From Bacteroidales bacterium (lineage in GTDB: Bacteria; Bacteroidota; Bacteroidia; Bacteroidales; UBA932): a stretch of DNA of 64,000 bases. Each line of letters starts with the position of its first letter. The stretch's first letter is position 1. Of the stretch, positions 43,032-51,087 are shown in pieces. The notes under the pieces were generated by a model. That model was not told the DNA's origin. It did not search any database and saw only the letters and a list, made by a program, of their open reading frames with translations. The stretch is taken from assembly GCA_017549145.1 (NCBI GenBank), contig JAFYVM010000022.1:1-64000 (forward strand). Reading direction: 5' to 3'. The position numbers and the translations under genes are program-made.

Positions 43032-44840
43032 ATGTCAACTATTTATTCAGACCGTATAGCGCGCCTACGTGAGGTTATGGCTGAGCGTGGCTGGGACGCA
43101 GTTGTTATTTATGGCACAGACCCACATTCAAGCGAGTACCCTGCTGCCCGTTGGAAACAGGTAGAGTGGTTGACCGGATTTACCGGTGAGGCTGGAGACG
43201 TGGTGGTGACAGCAGATCATGCTGGCCTTTGGACTGATTCCCGCTATTTTATTCAGGCTCTTTCTCAGCTTGAAGGAACAGGTGTCGAGCTGCATAAGAC
43301 CCGTATGCCGGATTCTGTGTATATCCCTCAGTGGTTGGCAGAAAAAGGTGTCAAGGTAGTGGCTACGGACGGTCTCTGTGTTGATTCTTATACTATCGAC
43401 GATATCGCGGCACAGGCATCTTGTGAAATAGTTGATATGCCTGATCTCCTTGATGAATTCTGGGCTGACAGGCCTGCTATCCCTCAGACTCCGATTGAAA
43501 CTCAGGATGTTGAGGCTTTTGGTGGTACTCCGCGTGTTGATAAGATATCGTGGCTTAGAAAATGGATGCTTCTTAATGATGTTGACCAGATGTTCCTGTC
43601 TTCTTTGGACGAGATTGCCTGGCTGTTGAACGTAAGAGGCTGCGACATTGAATATAATCCGTTGATAATATCATATCTGCTTGTTAGTCAGGACTATGTG
43701 AAGTGGTTTGTTCGTGGAGTTGATGGCGCAGAGCCTTTGGATCTTGATACATTGGATAGCTTTGATGAGCTAAGAATGGACGATGTTGAGATATATGACT
43801 ATAGTAGAGTGTTAGAGCAGTTATCCGACTGCTCGGAAGGAGAGTCTGTCATTTATGTAGACCCGTCAACATTGAATTATCACTTGTCTTCTTTCCTGAA
43901 GAGCGTATATCCTGAGGATACTATTAAATATGGCACATCTCCAATTATCCTTCAAAAAGCAATAAAGGTAGATTCTGAGATTGAAAACTTGCGCCAGACT
44001 CATGTTGATGATGGCGTTGCCATGACGCGCTTCCTTTACTGGCTTGAGCAGGAAGTGGCATCTGGCAGGGAAGTGACCGAGTGGGAAGCATCTGAAATGC
44101 TGACATCTCTCCGTGCGGAAATTCCGGGATATAAAGGAAACAGCTTTGAGAATATCTCTGCTTATGGAGCATCTGGAGCGCTGCCTCATTATTCAACTCC
44201 AAGAGAAGGCTCAGCAGTAATCCAGCCTAGGGGACTTTATCTTGTGGATTCTGGCGGTCAGTATCTGACAGGTACAACAGACATCACACGTACGGTGCCG
44301 ATGGGCGAGTGTACTGATCTGGAGAAAGAGGATTACACTCTTGTCTTGAAAGGAATGATCGATCTTTCAATGTCAGTATTCCCAGAAGGAACGACAGGAC
44401 ATCAGCTTGACGCCTTTGCAAGAATGCCTCTTTGGAGGGCTCATCGTAATTTCGGCCATGGAACCGGACACGGCGTAGGATACTGGCTTTGCGTTCATGA
44501 AGGACCTCAGAGCATTCGTTTCCAGCCGAACCCTCAGCCTCTCCTCCCAGGAATGGTAACATCTAACGAGCCTGCAATCTATCGTGAGGGGATGCATGGT
44601 GTAAGACACGAAAACATCATTCTTTGCAGAGAATCAGGTGCTTCTGAATATGGAAACTTCCTGGAGTTCGAGACTTTGACCTGCTGTCACATCGACACAT
44701 CTGCAGTACTTCCGCAGCTGCTTGGTCAGGAGACATTGGCGTGGTTGAATGCCTACAACGACAGTGTCTACAATGTCCTTGCACCTCTTCTTCCATCTGA
44801 GGTTGCATCATGGCTCTACACCAAAACACGCGCAATATAA
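43032..44840 (+). CDS. Xaa-Pro aminopeptidase, three-domain form
   Basis: 602 residues with two creatinase-like N-terminal domains and a C-terminal M24 domain, the size and plan of the eukaryotic-type XPNPEP1 enzymes. Metal ligands: Asp in LYLVDSGGQ, Asp in TTDITRT, His in NFGHGTGHGVG, Glu in TSNEPAIYREG and Glu in FLEFETLT. There is no signal peptide, so it is cytosolic. It starts 1 bp after the M64 gene and closes the locus. It would finish proline-containing peptides imported through SusCD. A strong terminator follows. Confidence 0.93.
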   Translation: MSTIYSDRIARLREVMAERGWDAVVIYGTDPHSSEYPAARWKQVEWLTGFTGEAGDVVVTADHAGLWTDSRYFIQALSQLEGTGVELHKTRMPDSVYIPQWLAEKGVKVVATDGLCVDSYTIDDIAAQASCEIVDMPDLLDEFWADRPAIPQTPIETQDVEAFGGTPRVDKISWLRKWMLLNDVDQMFLSSLDEIAWLLNVRGCDIEYNPLIISYLLVSQDYVKWFVRGVDGAEPLDLDTLDSFDELRMDDVEIYDYSRVLEQLSDCSEGESVIYVDPSTLNYHLSSFLKSVYPEDTIKYGTSPIILQKAIKVDSEIENLRQTHVDDGVAMTRFLYWLEQEVASGREVTEWEASEMLTSLRAEIPGYKGNSFENISAYGASGALPHYSTPREGSAVIQPRGLYLVDSGGQYLTGTTDITRTVPMGECTDLEKEDYTLVLKGMIDLSMSVFPEGTTGHQLDAFARMPLWRAHRNFGHGTGHGVGYWLCVHEGPQSIRFQPNPQPLLPGMVTSNEPAIYREGMHGVRHENIILCRESGASEYGNFLEFETLTCCHIDTSAVLPQLLGQETLAWLNAYNDSVYNVLAPLLPSEVASWLYTKTRAI

Positions 44841-44880
44841 AAACAAATCGAGCGACTGAGAAGCCGCTCGATTGTTTTAT
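44841..44880. terminator. Bidirectional hairpin terminator
   Basis: AAACAAATCGAGCG (44841-44854) pairs with CGCTCGATTGTTT (44865-44877) over 13 bp with one bulged A. T-rich on both sides, it serves the plus-strand peptidase and the minus-strand sdhC gene. Confidence 0.85.
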
Positions 44881-44897
44881 AATATGTATTCTCTTAA

Positions 44898-45584
44898 TTA
44901 GCAGAGAAAACCATGTGCATGAAGAAATGCGTTAACAGCTACTACTGAGAAGCCGAGAACGATGATTGCTACGAATACATAACCGATAGCGTAAAGTCTC
45001 TTCTCCCAAATCTGGTTGCTCAAACCGATTGTCTGGAATGCACTCCAGAAACCGTGGCAAAGGTGAAGGCCAAGAGCTACGAACCAAACGATGTAGAGCA
45101 CTACTACCCACCAATTCTGGAATGTTGCCTCAAGAAGCTTGTAAGGATTCTCAGCGTGCTCGCCCATGAACTCCTTAAGCTGCATCTCAGCCCAGAAGTG
45201 GTTGAGGTGGAATGCGATAAGACCAAGAACTACGATACCGAGAACAAGCATGTTCTTAGAAGCCCAAGACTCAGCTTTACCCTTGCTACCACCAGCGTAA
45301 CGGTTAAGACCACCACGAGCATTGATGTTACCTGCAGTAAGAATACCTGCATAAACGATGTGTACGATGAAACCGAGTGCGAGTACCGGAACCATGATTG
45401 TTACGATCGGAAGTGCCATGAAGTCGCAACCAGCCTGGAAAAGACCATCTGCTGCTCCGTAAGTTCCCTTGAATGTATCAATCACTGAAAAGAGGTTGAT
45501 AGTCATGTGAAGGAGAAGGAACACGATAAGGAACAGGCCGCTTACACTCATGATAAGCTTCTTAGTAATTGAAGAAAGTGCCAT
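44898..45584 (-). CDS. sdhC: Succinate dehydrogenase/fumarate reductase cytochrome b subunit
   Basis: 228 residues with five membrane segments. The family features are present: KKLIMSVSGLFLIVFLLLHM at the N-terminus, HIVYAGILT, VLGLIAFHLNHFWAEM and LHLCHGFWSAFQTIG, with the histidines that bind heme. It anchors the flavoprotein and iron-sulfur subunits and passes electrons from or to quinone. In Bacteroidetes the genes usually stand as sdhCAB; here a terminator follows the stop directly, so the partners are elsewhere or missing. A minus-strand TATCTTTG box lies at 45640-45647. Confidence 0.92.
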   Translation of the reverse strand: MALSSITKKLIMSVSGLFLIVFLLLHMTINLFSVIDTFKGTYGAADGLFQAGCDFMALPIVTIMVPVLALGFIVHIVYAGILTAGNINARGGLNRYAGGSKGKAESWASKNMLVLGIVVLGLIAFHLNHFWAEMQLKEFMGEHAENPYKLLEATFQNWWVVVLYIVWFVALGLHLCHGFWSAFQTIGLSNQIWEKRLYAIGYVFVAIIVLGFSVVAVNAFLHAHGFLC

Positions 45585-45639
45585 AGTTGTTATAATATTT
45601 ACAGTTAATAATCTACTAGGGTTATCCTATTCTAACGTG

Positions 45640-45647
45640 CAAAGATA
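45640..45647 (-). promoter_or_regulatory. -7 box for sdhC
   Basis: TATCTTTG on the minus strand, 56 bp upstream of the start. Confidence 0.5.
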
Positions 45648-45679
45648 TATTCTTTCTTGTAAGTTTCATAATAATTTGA

Positions 45680-45687
45680 TACTTTTG
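45680..45687 (+). promoter_or_regulatory. -7 box for pyrH
   Basis: TACTTTTG fits TAnnTTTG, 30 bp before ATG 45717. Confidence 0.5.
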
Positions 45688-45716
45688 TTTGTTTGAAATT
45701 TTAAAGCAATAACGCA

Positions 45717-46427
45717 ATGGGAACATACAAAAGAGTCCTTCTTAAACTAAGCGGTGAGAGCCTGGGTGGTCCTGCCGGAAAAGGTATTGACGAGAATTGG
45801 CTTGCAGCATACGCAGAGGAAGTTGCACAGGCGGTTCAGAATGGCTTGCAGGTGGCTATCGTAATCGGTGGAGGAAACATCTTCCGTGGCCTTCAGGGAG
45901 TAGGAAAAGGTTTTGACCGAGTTAATGGCGATAAGATGGGTATGCTTGCAACAGTGATCAATTCACTTGGTCTTGCAATGGCAATCCGCAGCGCAGGAGT
46001 TGAGGCAGAAGTCTTCACTGCAACTCCAATGATGCCTGTCGCTAGATATTATATGAGGGATGATGCTGTTGCTGTTATGGAGAAAGGTGGAGTTGCCTTG
46101 ATCGCAGGTGGTACAGGTAACCCTTATTTCACAACAGATTCAGGAGCCGCTCTCCGTGCACTTGAGATTGGTGCTGACGCTCTTCTTAAGGGAACACGCG
46201 TTGACGGAGTTTACACTGCAGACCCTGAAAAGGATCCTACGGCTGTCAAGTATGAGGAACTCAGCTTTGACAAGGCAATCGAGGACCGTCTCAAAGTTAT
46301 GGACCAGACAGCCTTTGCTCTTTGCCGTGAGGGAAACATGCCGATCATCGTATTCGATATGAACCAGAAAGGCAACCTCACTAAACTCGTGAAAGGCGAG
46401 AAGGTCGGAACACTAGTTCATGTCTAA
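45717..46427 (+). CDS. pyrH: UMP kinase
   Basis: 236 residues with the amino-acid-kinase fold. KLSGESLGG, IGGGNIFRG, GTGNPYFTTDSGAALRA and GTRVDGVYTADPEKD are the family signatures for ATP, UMP and effector binding. It converts UMP to UDP. frr follows, an arrangement common in bacteria. The last codons are part of a tandem 20-bp duplication (46421-46460). Confidence 0.95.
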   Translation: MGTYKRVLLKLSGESLGGPAGKGIDENWLAAYAEEVAQAVQNGLQVAIVIGGGNIFRGLQGVGKGFDRVNGDKMGMLATVINSLGLAMAIRSAGVEAEVFTATPMMPVARYYMRDDAVAVMEKGGVALIAGGTGNPYFTTDSGAALRALEIGADALLKGTRVDGVYTADPEKDPTAVKYEELSFDKAIEDRLKVMDQTAFALCREGNMPIIVFDMNQKGNLTKLVKGEKVGTLVHV

Positions 46428-46473
46428 TTTGTCATCTTCGTGTCTAATTTGTCATCCTGAACGAAGTGAAGGA
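46421..46473. repeat. Tandem 20-bp repeat plus dispersed repeat between pyrH and frr
   Basis: TGTCTAATTTGTCATC occurs at 46421 and again at 46441. The second runs into TGTCATCCTGAACGAAG and AAGGATCT, the same family as the repeat at 13464. Confidence 0.65.
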
Positions 46474-46502
46474 TCTTTAACAATAAACCAAATTCAACAA
46501 TC

Positions 46503-47066
46503 ATGATAACAAAAGCAAAAGAAATTCTTGCTGCTGCGAAAGACAAGATGTCTCATTCAACAGCACACCTTGACGAGGAGCTCAAGACATATCGTGCCGG
46601 TAAGGCAAATCCTCTCGTTTTCAACTCTGTAATGGTTGACTACTATGGTTGCCCTACTCCGCTTCCACAGGTAGCATCTGTAACAACTCCTGACGCTAAG
46701 ACACTTATGCTTCAGCCATGGGAGAAGAAGATGATTCCAGTTATCGAGAAGGCTATCATCGATGCAAACCTTGGATTTACTCCATCCAACAACGGTGAGA
46801 GCATCCGTTGTACAGTTCCGCCTCTTACTGAGGAGCGTCGTAAAGAGCTTCTTAAGAAAGCTAAGGCTGCTGGTGAGAATGCAAAGGTAAGCGTACGTAA
46901 TGCACGTCGTGATGCTATCGAGCAGCTTAAGAAGGCCAACAAGGAGGGTATGCCAGAGGATCTCCAGAAGGAGTACGAGCAGCTTGTTCAGAAAGAGACT
47001 GACGCTTTCTCAAAGAAGGTTGATGAGCTCGTAGTTGCTAAGGAAAAAGAAATGATGACTGTATAG
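46503..47066 (+). CDS. frr: Ribosome recycling factor
   Basis: 187 residues, full length. The N- and C-terminal helices (HLDEELKTYRAGKANPLVFNSVMVDYYG; ARRDAIEQLKKANKEGMPEDLQKEYEQLVQKETDAF) form the long three-helix bundle and the middle holds the beta-domain (PWEKKMIPVIEKAI, PPLTEERRKEL). It splits post-termination ribosomes with EF-G. A terminator follows 27 bp after the stop. Confidence 0.96.
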   Translation: MITKAKEILAAAKDKMSHSTAHLDEELKTYRAGKANPLVFNSVMVDYYGCPTPLPQVASVTTPDAKTLMLQPWEKKMIPVIEKAIIDANLGFTPSNNGESIRCTVPPLTEERRKELLKKAKAAGENAKVSVRNARRDAIEQLKKANKEGMPEDLQKEYEQLVQKETDAFSKKVDELVVAKEKEMMTV

Positions 47067-47092
47067 TCAACAAATTTATTGTAAGCGTATAT

Positions 47093-47129
47093 GCTGTCCG
47101 GTGTTTGCGCGCCGGACAGTTTTTATTTT
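47093..47129 (+). terminator. Intrinsic terminator after frr
   Basis: A perfect 8-bp stem CTGTCCGG/CCGGACAG with a 10-nt loop, followed by TTTTTATTTTT. Confidence 0.9.
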
Positions 47130-47134
47130 TGAGT

Positions 47135-47968
47135 ATGGAGAAAAGGATTGCGATACAGGGAGTGAAGGGTTGCTTTCATGAGCAGGCGGCAAGGCTCTTC
47201 TATCAGGAACACGAACATATCGTGCCTGAGATTGTTGAGTGCTTGACATTTGACGGTTTATATAAGTCAATGGACAAGGGGAATGCTGATGCTGCCGTCA
47301 TGGCTATTGAGAACACAGTGTCTGGAGGACTCCTTCCGAACTTTGAACTTCTTCGAAAGAATGACCGTAGGATCAAGGGAGAGGTGTTTCTGCGTATTCA
47401 GCAGAACCTCATGGCGCTTCCTGGCCAGTCTATTGAGGATATCAAGGAAGTAAGGACCCATTATATGGCAATCAACCAGACCCGTGAGTTCTTCAAGGAC
47501 TATCCTTTGATCCGTCTTGTGGAGTCGGAAGATACAGCGAAAAGTGCTGCTGAAATCGCTGAGCAAGGCCTTAAAGGTATAGGTGCGGTGGCGTCAACGC
47601 TTGCTGCAGAACTATACGGACTGGAGATTCTTGCAGAGAGCATTGAAACATATAAGCAGAACTTTACAAGGTTCCTGATTCTGGATGATGCTCTGGAAGT
47701 CGATAAGGATAAGATCAACAAGTCGTCGATGTGCTTTACATTGTCTCACACTCCTGGATCTCTCGCGCATGTTCTGACCATTCTGTCCTTCTATGGGATG
47801 AATCTTACAAGGATTCAGTCGCTTCCTATTCCGGGACAGGAGTGGCAATATTTCTTCTACGTTGATATAAAGTTTGAAAATTATCTCCGTTATGAGCAGG
47901 CCCTTGCAGCTGTACGACCTCTGATGGAGGATTTGACAATACTCGGAGAATACACTGCAGCTATATGA
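47135..47968 (+). CDS. pheA: Prephenate dehydratase
   Basis: 277 residues. The catalytic domain has IQGVKGCFHEQAA, ALENTV-like AIENTVSGGLLPNFELL and the TRFLIL motif (NFTRFLILDD). The C-terminal ACT domain (SLAHVLTILSFYGMNLTRIQSLPI) binds phenylalanine for feedback control. It turns prephenate into phenylpyruvate. There is no fused chorismate mutase; that is on the aroG protein in the same operon. ATG 47135 lies 16 bp after the frr terminator. The stop overlaps the aminotransferase start by 4 bp (ATGA). Confidence 0.94.
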   Translation: MEKRIAIQGVKGCFHEQAARLFYQEHEHIVPEIVECLTFDGLYKSMDKGNADAAVMAIENTVSGGLLPNFELLRKNDRRIKGEVFLRIQQNLMALPGQSIEDIKEVRTHYMAINQTREFFKDYPLIRLVESEDTAKSAAEIAEQGLKGIGAVASTLAAELYGLEILAESIETYKQNFTRFLILDDALEVDKDKINKSSMCFTLSHTPGSLAHVLTILSFYGMNLTRIQSLPIPGQEWQYFFYVDIKFENYLRYEQALAAVRPLMEDLTILGEYTAAI

Positions 47969-49104
47969 TAATAAGTCCATCAAAGAGAACGGAGTCAGTA
48001 CAGGAGTACTACTTTTCGCGCAAACTCAAGGAGATTGCGCAGATCGGTTCTGTGATTAATCTTGGCATCGGCTCGCCAGATGGGATGCCGCCTGTTGAGG
48101 CTATTGAGGCATTATGCGAAAGTGCCGGTCAGCCTGGTAATCATGCTTATCAGAGTTATGTCGGTATTCCGGAATTGAGAAAGGCTTTTGCAGATTGGTA
48201 TTCGAAGTGGTATGGGGTTGAGTTGGATCCATCTAAGGAAATTCAGCCACTGGTTGGCTCGAAGGAGGGAATTCTGCTGATTTCTCTAGCCTTTCTGGAT
48301 AAGGGAGATAAGGTGCTTGTGCCTGATCCTGGTTATCCTACATATTCTTCTGCATCAAAGCTGGTCGAGGCTGAGATCCTGACTTATGATCTGAAGGAGG
48401 ATAACGGATGGCAACCTGACTTTGATGCTCTTGAGAAAATGGATTTGAGTGGGGTGAAGATAATGTGGACCAACTATCCTAATATGCCTACTGGTGCTTC
48501 AGCAACAGAAGAGCTTTACTCAAAACTCGTAGACTTTGGAAACCGGCATGGAATATTGATCTGTAATGATAATCCATATAGTTTCATTCTGAATGACCGA
48601 CCACTGTCTATTCTCTCTCATCCGGACGCAAAGAGATGCTGTCTTGAATTGAATTCATTGAGCAAGGCTCATAATATGGCTGGCTGGCGTGTGGGAATGG
48701 TTGCAGCAGAAGCAGATATTATTGCTCAGATACTTAAGGTAAAGAGCCAGATGGACTCCGGAATGTTCAAACCATTGCAGCTTGCTGCAGTAAAGGCATT
48801 GTGTCAGGGTGAGGAATGGTTTGCTCAACTAAATGCAGAGTATTCACGCCGTAAAGTGCTGGCAGGGGAGATTTTTGACATTATAGGAGCAGAATACGAT
48901 AAGGATTCTGTGGGTATGTTCCTTTGGGGACGTGTATCTCAAAGTGGTGAAAGCATCTCTGACAAATTGCTCTATGAAGCAGGTGTCTTCATCACTCCGG
49001 GCTTTATTTTCGGTAAGAATGGAGAGAATTATATCCGTATATCCCTTTGCTCAAAGCCGGAAGTGCTGGAAGAAGCCGCCAAGCGAATAAAAAATGTAAT
49101 GTAG
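47965..49104 (+). CDS. Class I/II aminotransferase, probably aromatic
   Basis: 379 residues, PLP-dependent fold type I. INLGIGSPDGMPP, YQSYVGIPELRKAFADWY, PLVGSKEGIL, NYPNMPTGA and the lysine region LNSLSKAHNMAGWRVG are all present. The closest relatives by plan are LL-diaminopimelate/aspartate-type aminotransferases. Its place between pheA and tyrA suggests it makes phenylalanine and tyrosine from phenylpyruvate and 4-hydroxyphenylpyruvate. It overlaps pheA by 4 bp. Confidence 0.88.
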   Translation: MIISPSKRTESVQEYYFSRKLKEIAQIGSVINLGIGSPDGMPPVEAIEALCESAGQPGNHAYQSYVGIPELRKAFADWYSKWYGVELDPSKEIQPLVGSKEGILLISLAFLDKGDKVLVPDPGYPTYSSASKLVEAEILTYDLKEDNGWQPDFDALEKMDLSGVKIMWTNYPNMPTGASATEELYSKLVDFGNRHGILICNDNPYSFILNDRPLSILSHPDAKRCCLELNSLSKAHNMAGWRVGMVAAEADIIAQILKVKSQMDSGMFKPLQLAAVKALCQGEEWFAQLNAEYSRRKVLAGEIFDIIGAEYDKDSVGMFLWGRVSQSGESISDKLLYEAGVFITPGFIFGKNGENYIRISLCSKPEVLEEAAKRIKNVM

Positions 49105-49109
49105 AGTAT

Positions 49110-49964
49110 ATGAAGGTAGGAATAGTAGGACTTGGACTTATCGGTGGTTCGATGGCCATAGATCTGAAGCGTAAAGGCTTTGCGCAGAAGATTGTTGGTG
49201 TTGAGGCTGATCCGGTAAATGCGTCGGCAGCACAGAAGATCGGTCTTGTCGATGATATAGTAAGCCTTGATGAATGTGTTGCAGAGTGTGACATAGTAGT
49301 GCTTGCAGTGCCCGTAGGTGCTGCTGTAAGGCTGCTTTCGAATGTACTGGATGCTTATCAGGCAGCTCAGTCGGAGGATAAGGTGGTCATTGATGTCTGC
49401 TCTACTAAGGAAATGTTGGCGGAAAGTGTGAAATATCATCCGCACCGTAAGCAGTATGTCGCGACTCATCCAATGGCAGGAACTGAATATAGTGGCCCTT
49501 GGGCTGCAATGCCAGGCTTGTTCGATGGACATGCATGCATAATATGTGATGCTCAGGAGTCTTCAAGTAATGCCGTTCGGAAAGTTGAAGCTCTTTATGA
49601 TGTCCTCAATATGCGAACGATTTATATGAATTCATCAAATCATGATGTTCACACTGCATATGTCTCGCATATTTCACATGTAACATCTTTTGCGTTGGCC
49701 TTGACTGTATTGGAAAAGGAAAAAGATGAAAAACATATTTTTGATCTGGCTTCAGGAGGCTTTTCCTCTACAGTCCGACTTGCCAAGAGTAATCCGGATA
49801 TGTGGGTCCCCATCCTGACTCAGAACAAAGAGAACGTCCTTCATGTGATGGATACATATATAGAAAAAATGAATGCGTTCAGACAAGCGATTGCTGATGG
49901 TGATGAGCAATCAATTCGAGGCTTGATCGAAGAAGCTAACCGTATACGTAGAATAATAAGATAA
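49110..49964 (+). CDS. tyrA: Prephenate dehydrogenase
   Basis: 284 residues from ATG 49110, 5 bp after the aminotransferase. The N-terminal Rossmann motif VGIVGLGLIGGS, the DVCSTKEML and THPMAGTEYSGP segments, and the C-terminal helical domain (HVTSFALALTVLEKE) identify it. It oxidises and decarboxylates prephenate to 4-hydroxyphenylpyruvate. There is no ACT or fused mutase domain. Confidence 0.94.
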   Translation: MKVGIVGLGLIGGSMAIDLKRKGFAQKIVGVEADPVNASAAQKIGLVDDIVSLDECVAECDIVVLAVPVGAAVRLLSNVLDAYQAAQSEDKVVIDVCSTKEMLAESVKYHPHRKQYVATHPMAGTEYSGPWAAMPGLFDGHACIICDAQESSSNAVRKVEALYDVLNMRTIYMNSSNHDVHTAYVSHISHVTSFALALTVLEKEKDEKHIFDLASGGFSSTVRLAKSNPDMWVPILTQNKENVLHVMDTYIEKMNAFRQAIADGDEQSIRGLIEEANRIRRIIR

Positions 49965-49974
49965 GCAAGATATT

Positions 49975-51087
49975 ATGGCAACAAAGAAACTAGACCTTAT
50001 ACCATTGTACGAGTGGGGAATGTTCACTGAGCCGAAGCCATCTGTTGTGGCCGGTCCGTGCAGTGCTGAGAGCGAGGAACAGGTTATGGAGACTGCGAAA
50101 GGTCTGCGTGAGTTAGGTATAAATGTTTTCCGAGCAGGCATCTGGAAACCGAGAACGCATCCGGGCTCTTTCGAAGGAGCCGGTGCTGAGGGCTTGAGAT
50201 GGATGCAGAAGGCAAAGAAGGAATATGGCTTGAAGATCGCGACTGAGGTTGCTAGTGAAAAGCATGTCTTTGAGTGCCTTAAATTTGGTGTTGACCTCGT
50301 TTGGCTTGGTGCCAGAACCACAGCAAATCCGTTCTTGGTTCAAGAGATTGCAGATGCTTTGAAAGATACTGATATACCGGTCCTTGTCAAGAATCCGGTA
50401 AATCCTGATATTGAGCTCTGGATCGGTGCACTGGAAAGACTCAGCAGAGCTGGAGTGAAGAAACTAGGTGTTATCCACCGTGGTTTTACTACGCTTGAGG
50501 AGAAGAAGTATCGTAACGATCCACAGTGGCAGATTGCAATTGAATTCCGTCGTAAGTTTCCTGATATGCCTTTCTTTGTGGATCCGAGCCATATTTCGGG
50601 ACATGTTGATTATGTCAGGGAGATCTCTCAGAGAGCCATGGACCTTGGTTTCGATGGACTTATGATTGAGTCTCATTGCTCTCCTTCCGAGGCGCTGAGT
50701 GATTCGAGTCAGCAGTTGACTCCTGCTCAGTTGGACGATATGTTGAATCGTCAGCTGGAGGTCCGTAATCCCGACTCTGATTCTCCGCAGTGGAAGGAAA
50801 ATATTCACGAATTAAGAGCTAAGATCGATGTGATTGACGAGAGTATTCTTGCTGCTCTCAGCTCCAGAATGCAGGTCAGCCGTCAGATCGGTCAGTACAA
50901 GAAGGAGAATAATATTGCCATTCTCCAGACATCCCGTTGGGATGCCGTATTGGCTAAGGTAATAGAAAAAGGCCGCGGATACGGCCTTTCTGAAAAATGT
51001 ATTACTGATATCTTTAATACCATTCACGAGGAGTCTGTTGAGGCTCAGAATCAGATTCTGTCAGACTCTTCTTCACGACAGAAATAA
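49975..51087 (+). CDS. aroG: Bifunctional DAHP synthase/chorismate mutase
   Basis: 370 residues. Residues 1-270 are a type I-beta DAHP synthase (VVAGPCSAES, FRAGIWKPRTHPGSFEG, VDPSHISGH, GFDGLMIESHCSPSEALSD) for the first step of the shikimate pathway. Residues about 283-365 form an AroQ chorismate mutase (LRAKIDVIDESILAALSSRMQVSRQIGQYK). The fusion allows control of both ends of the pathway by prephenate and is known in Bacteroidetes. It closes the pheA-aminotransferase-tyrA unit. The last 74 bp overlap the end of the convergent lpxK gene. Confidence 0.94.
   Translation: MATKKLDLIPLYEWGMFTEPKPSVVAGPCSAESEEQVMETAKGLRELGINVFRAGIWKPRTHPGSFEGAGAEGLRWMQKAKKEYGLKIATEVASEKHVFECLKFGVDLVWLGARTTANPFLVQEIADALKDTDIPVLVKNPVNPDIELWIGALERLSRAGVKKLGVIHRGFTTLEEKKYRNDPQWQIAIEFRRKFPDMPFFVDPSHISGHVDYVREISQRAMDLGFDGLMIESHCSPSEALSDSSQQLTPAQLDDMLNRQLEVRNPDSDSPQWKENIHELRAKIDVIDESILAALSSRMQVSRQIGQYKKENNIAILQTSRWDAVLAKVIEKGRGYGLSEKCITDIFNTIHEESVEAQNQILSDSSSRQK

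Noticed and set aside
30133..44840. Polysaccharide utilisation locus
   Set aside because: SusC/SusD alone do not show glycan use; no glycoside hydrolase, lyase or sulfatase is in the unit, while four protease-like genes and an Xaa-Pro aminopeptidase are.
47124..47131. TATTTTTG as promoter for pheA
   Set aside because: It is in the T-run of the frr terminator and only 3 bp before the start codon, so it would yield a transcript without a leader or even without the start codon; chance match is likely.
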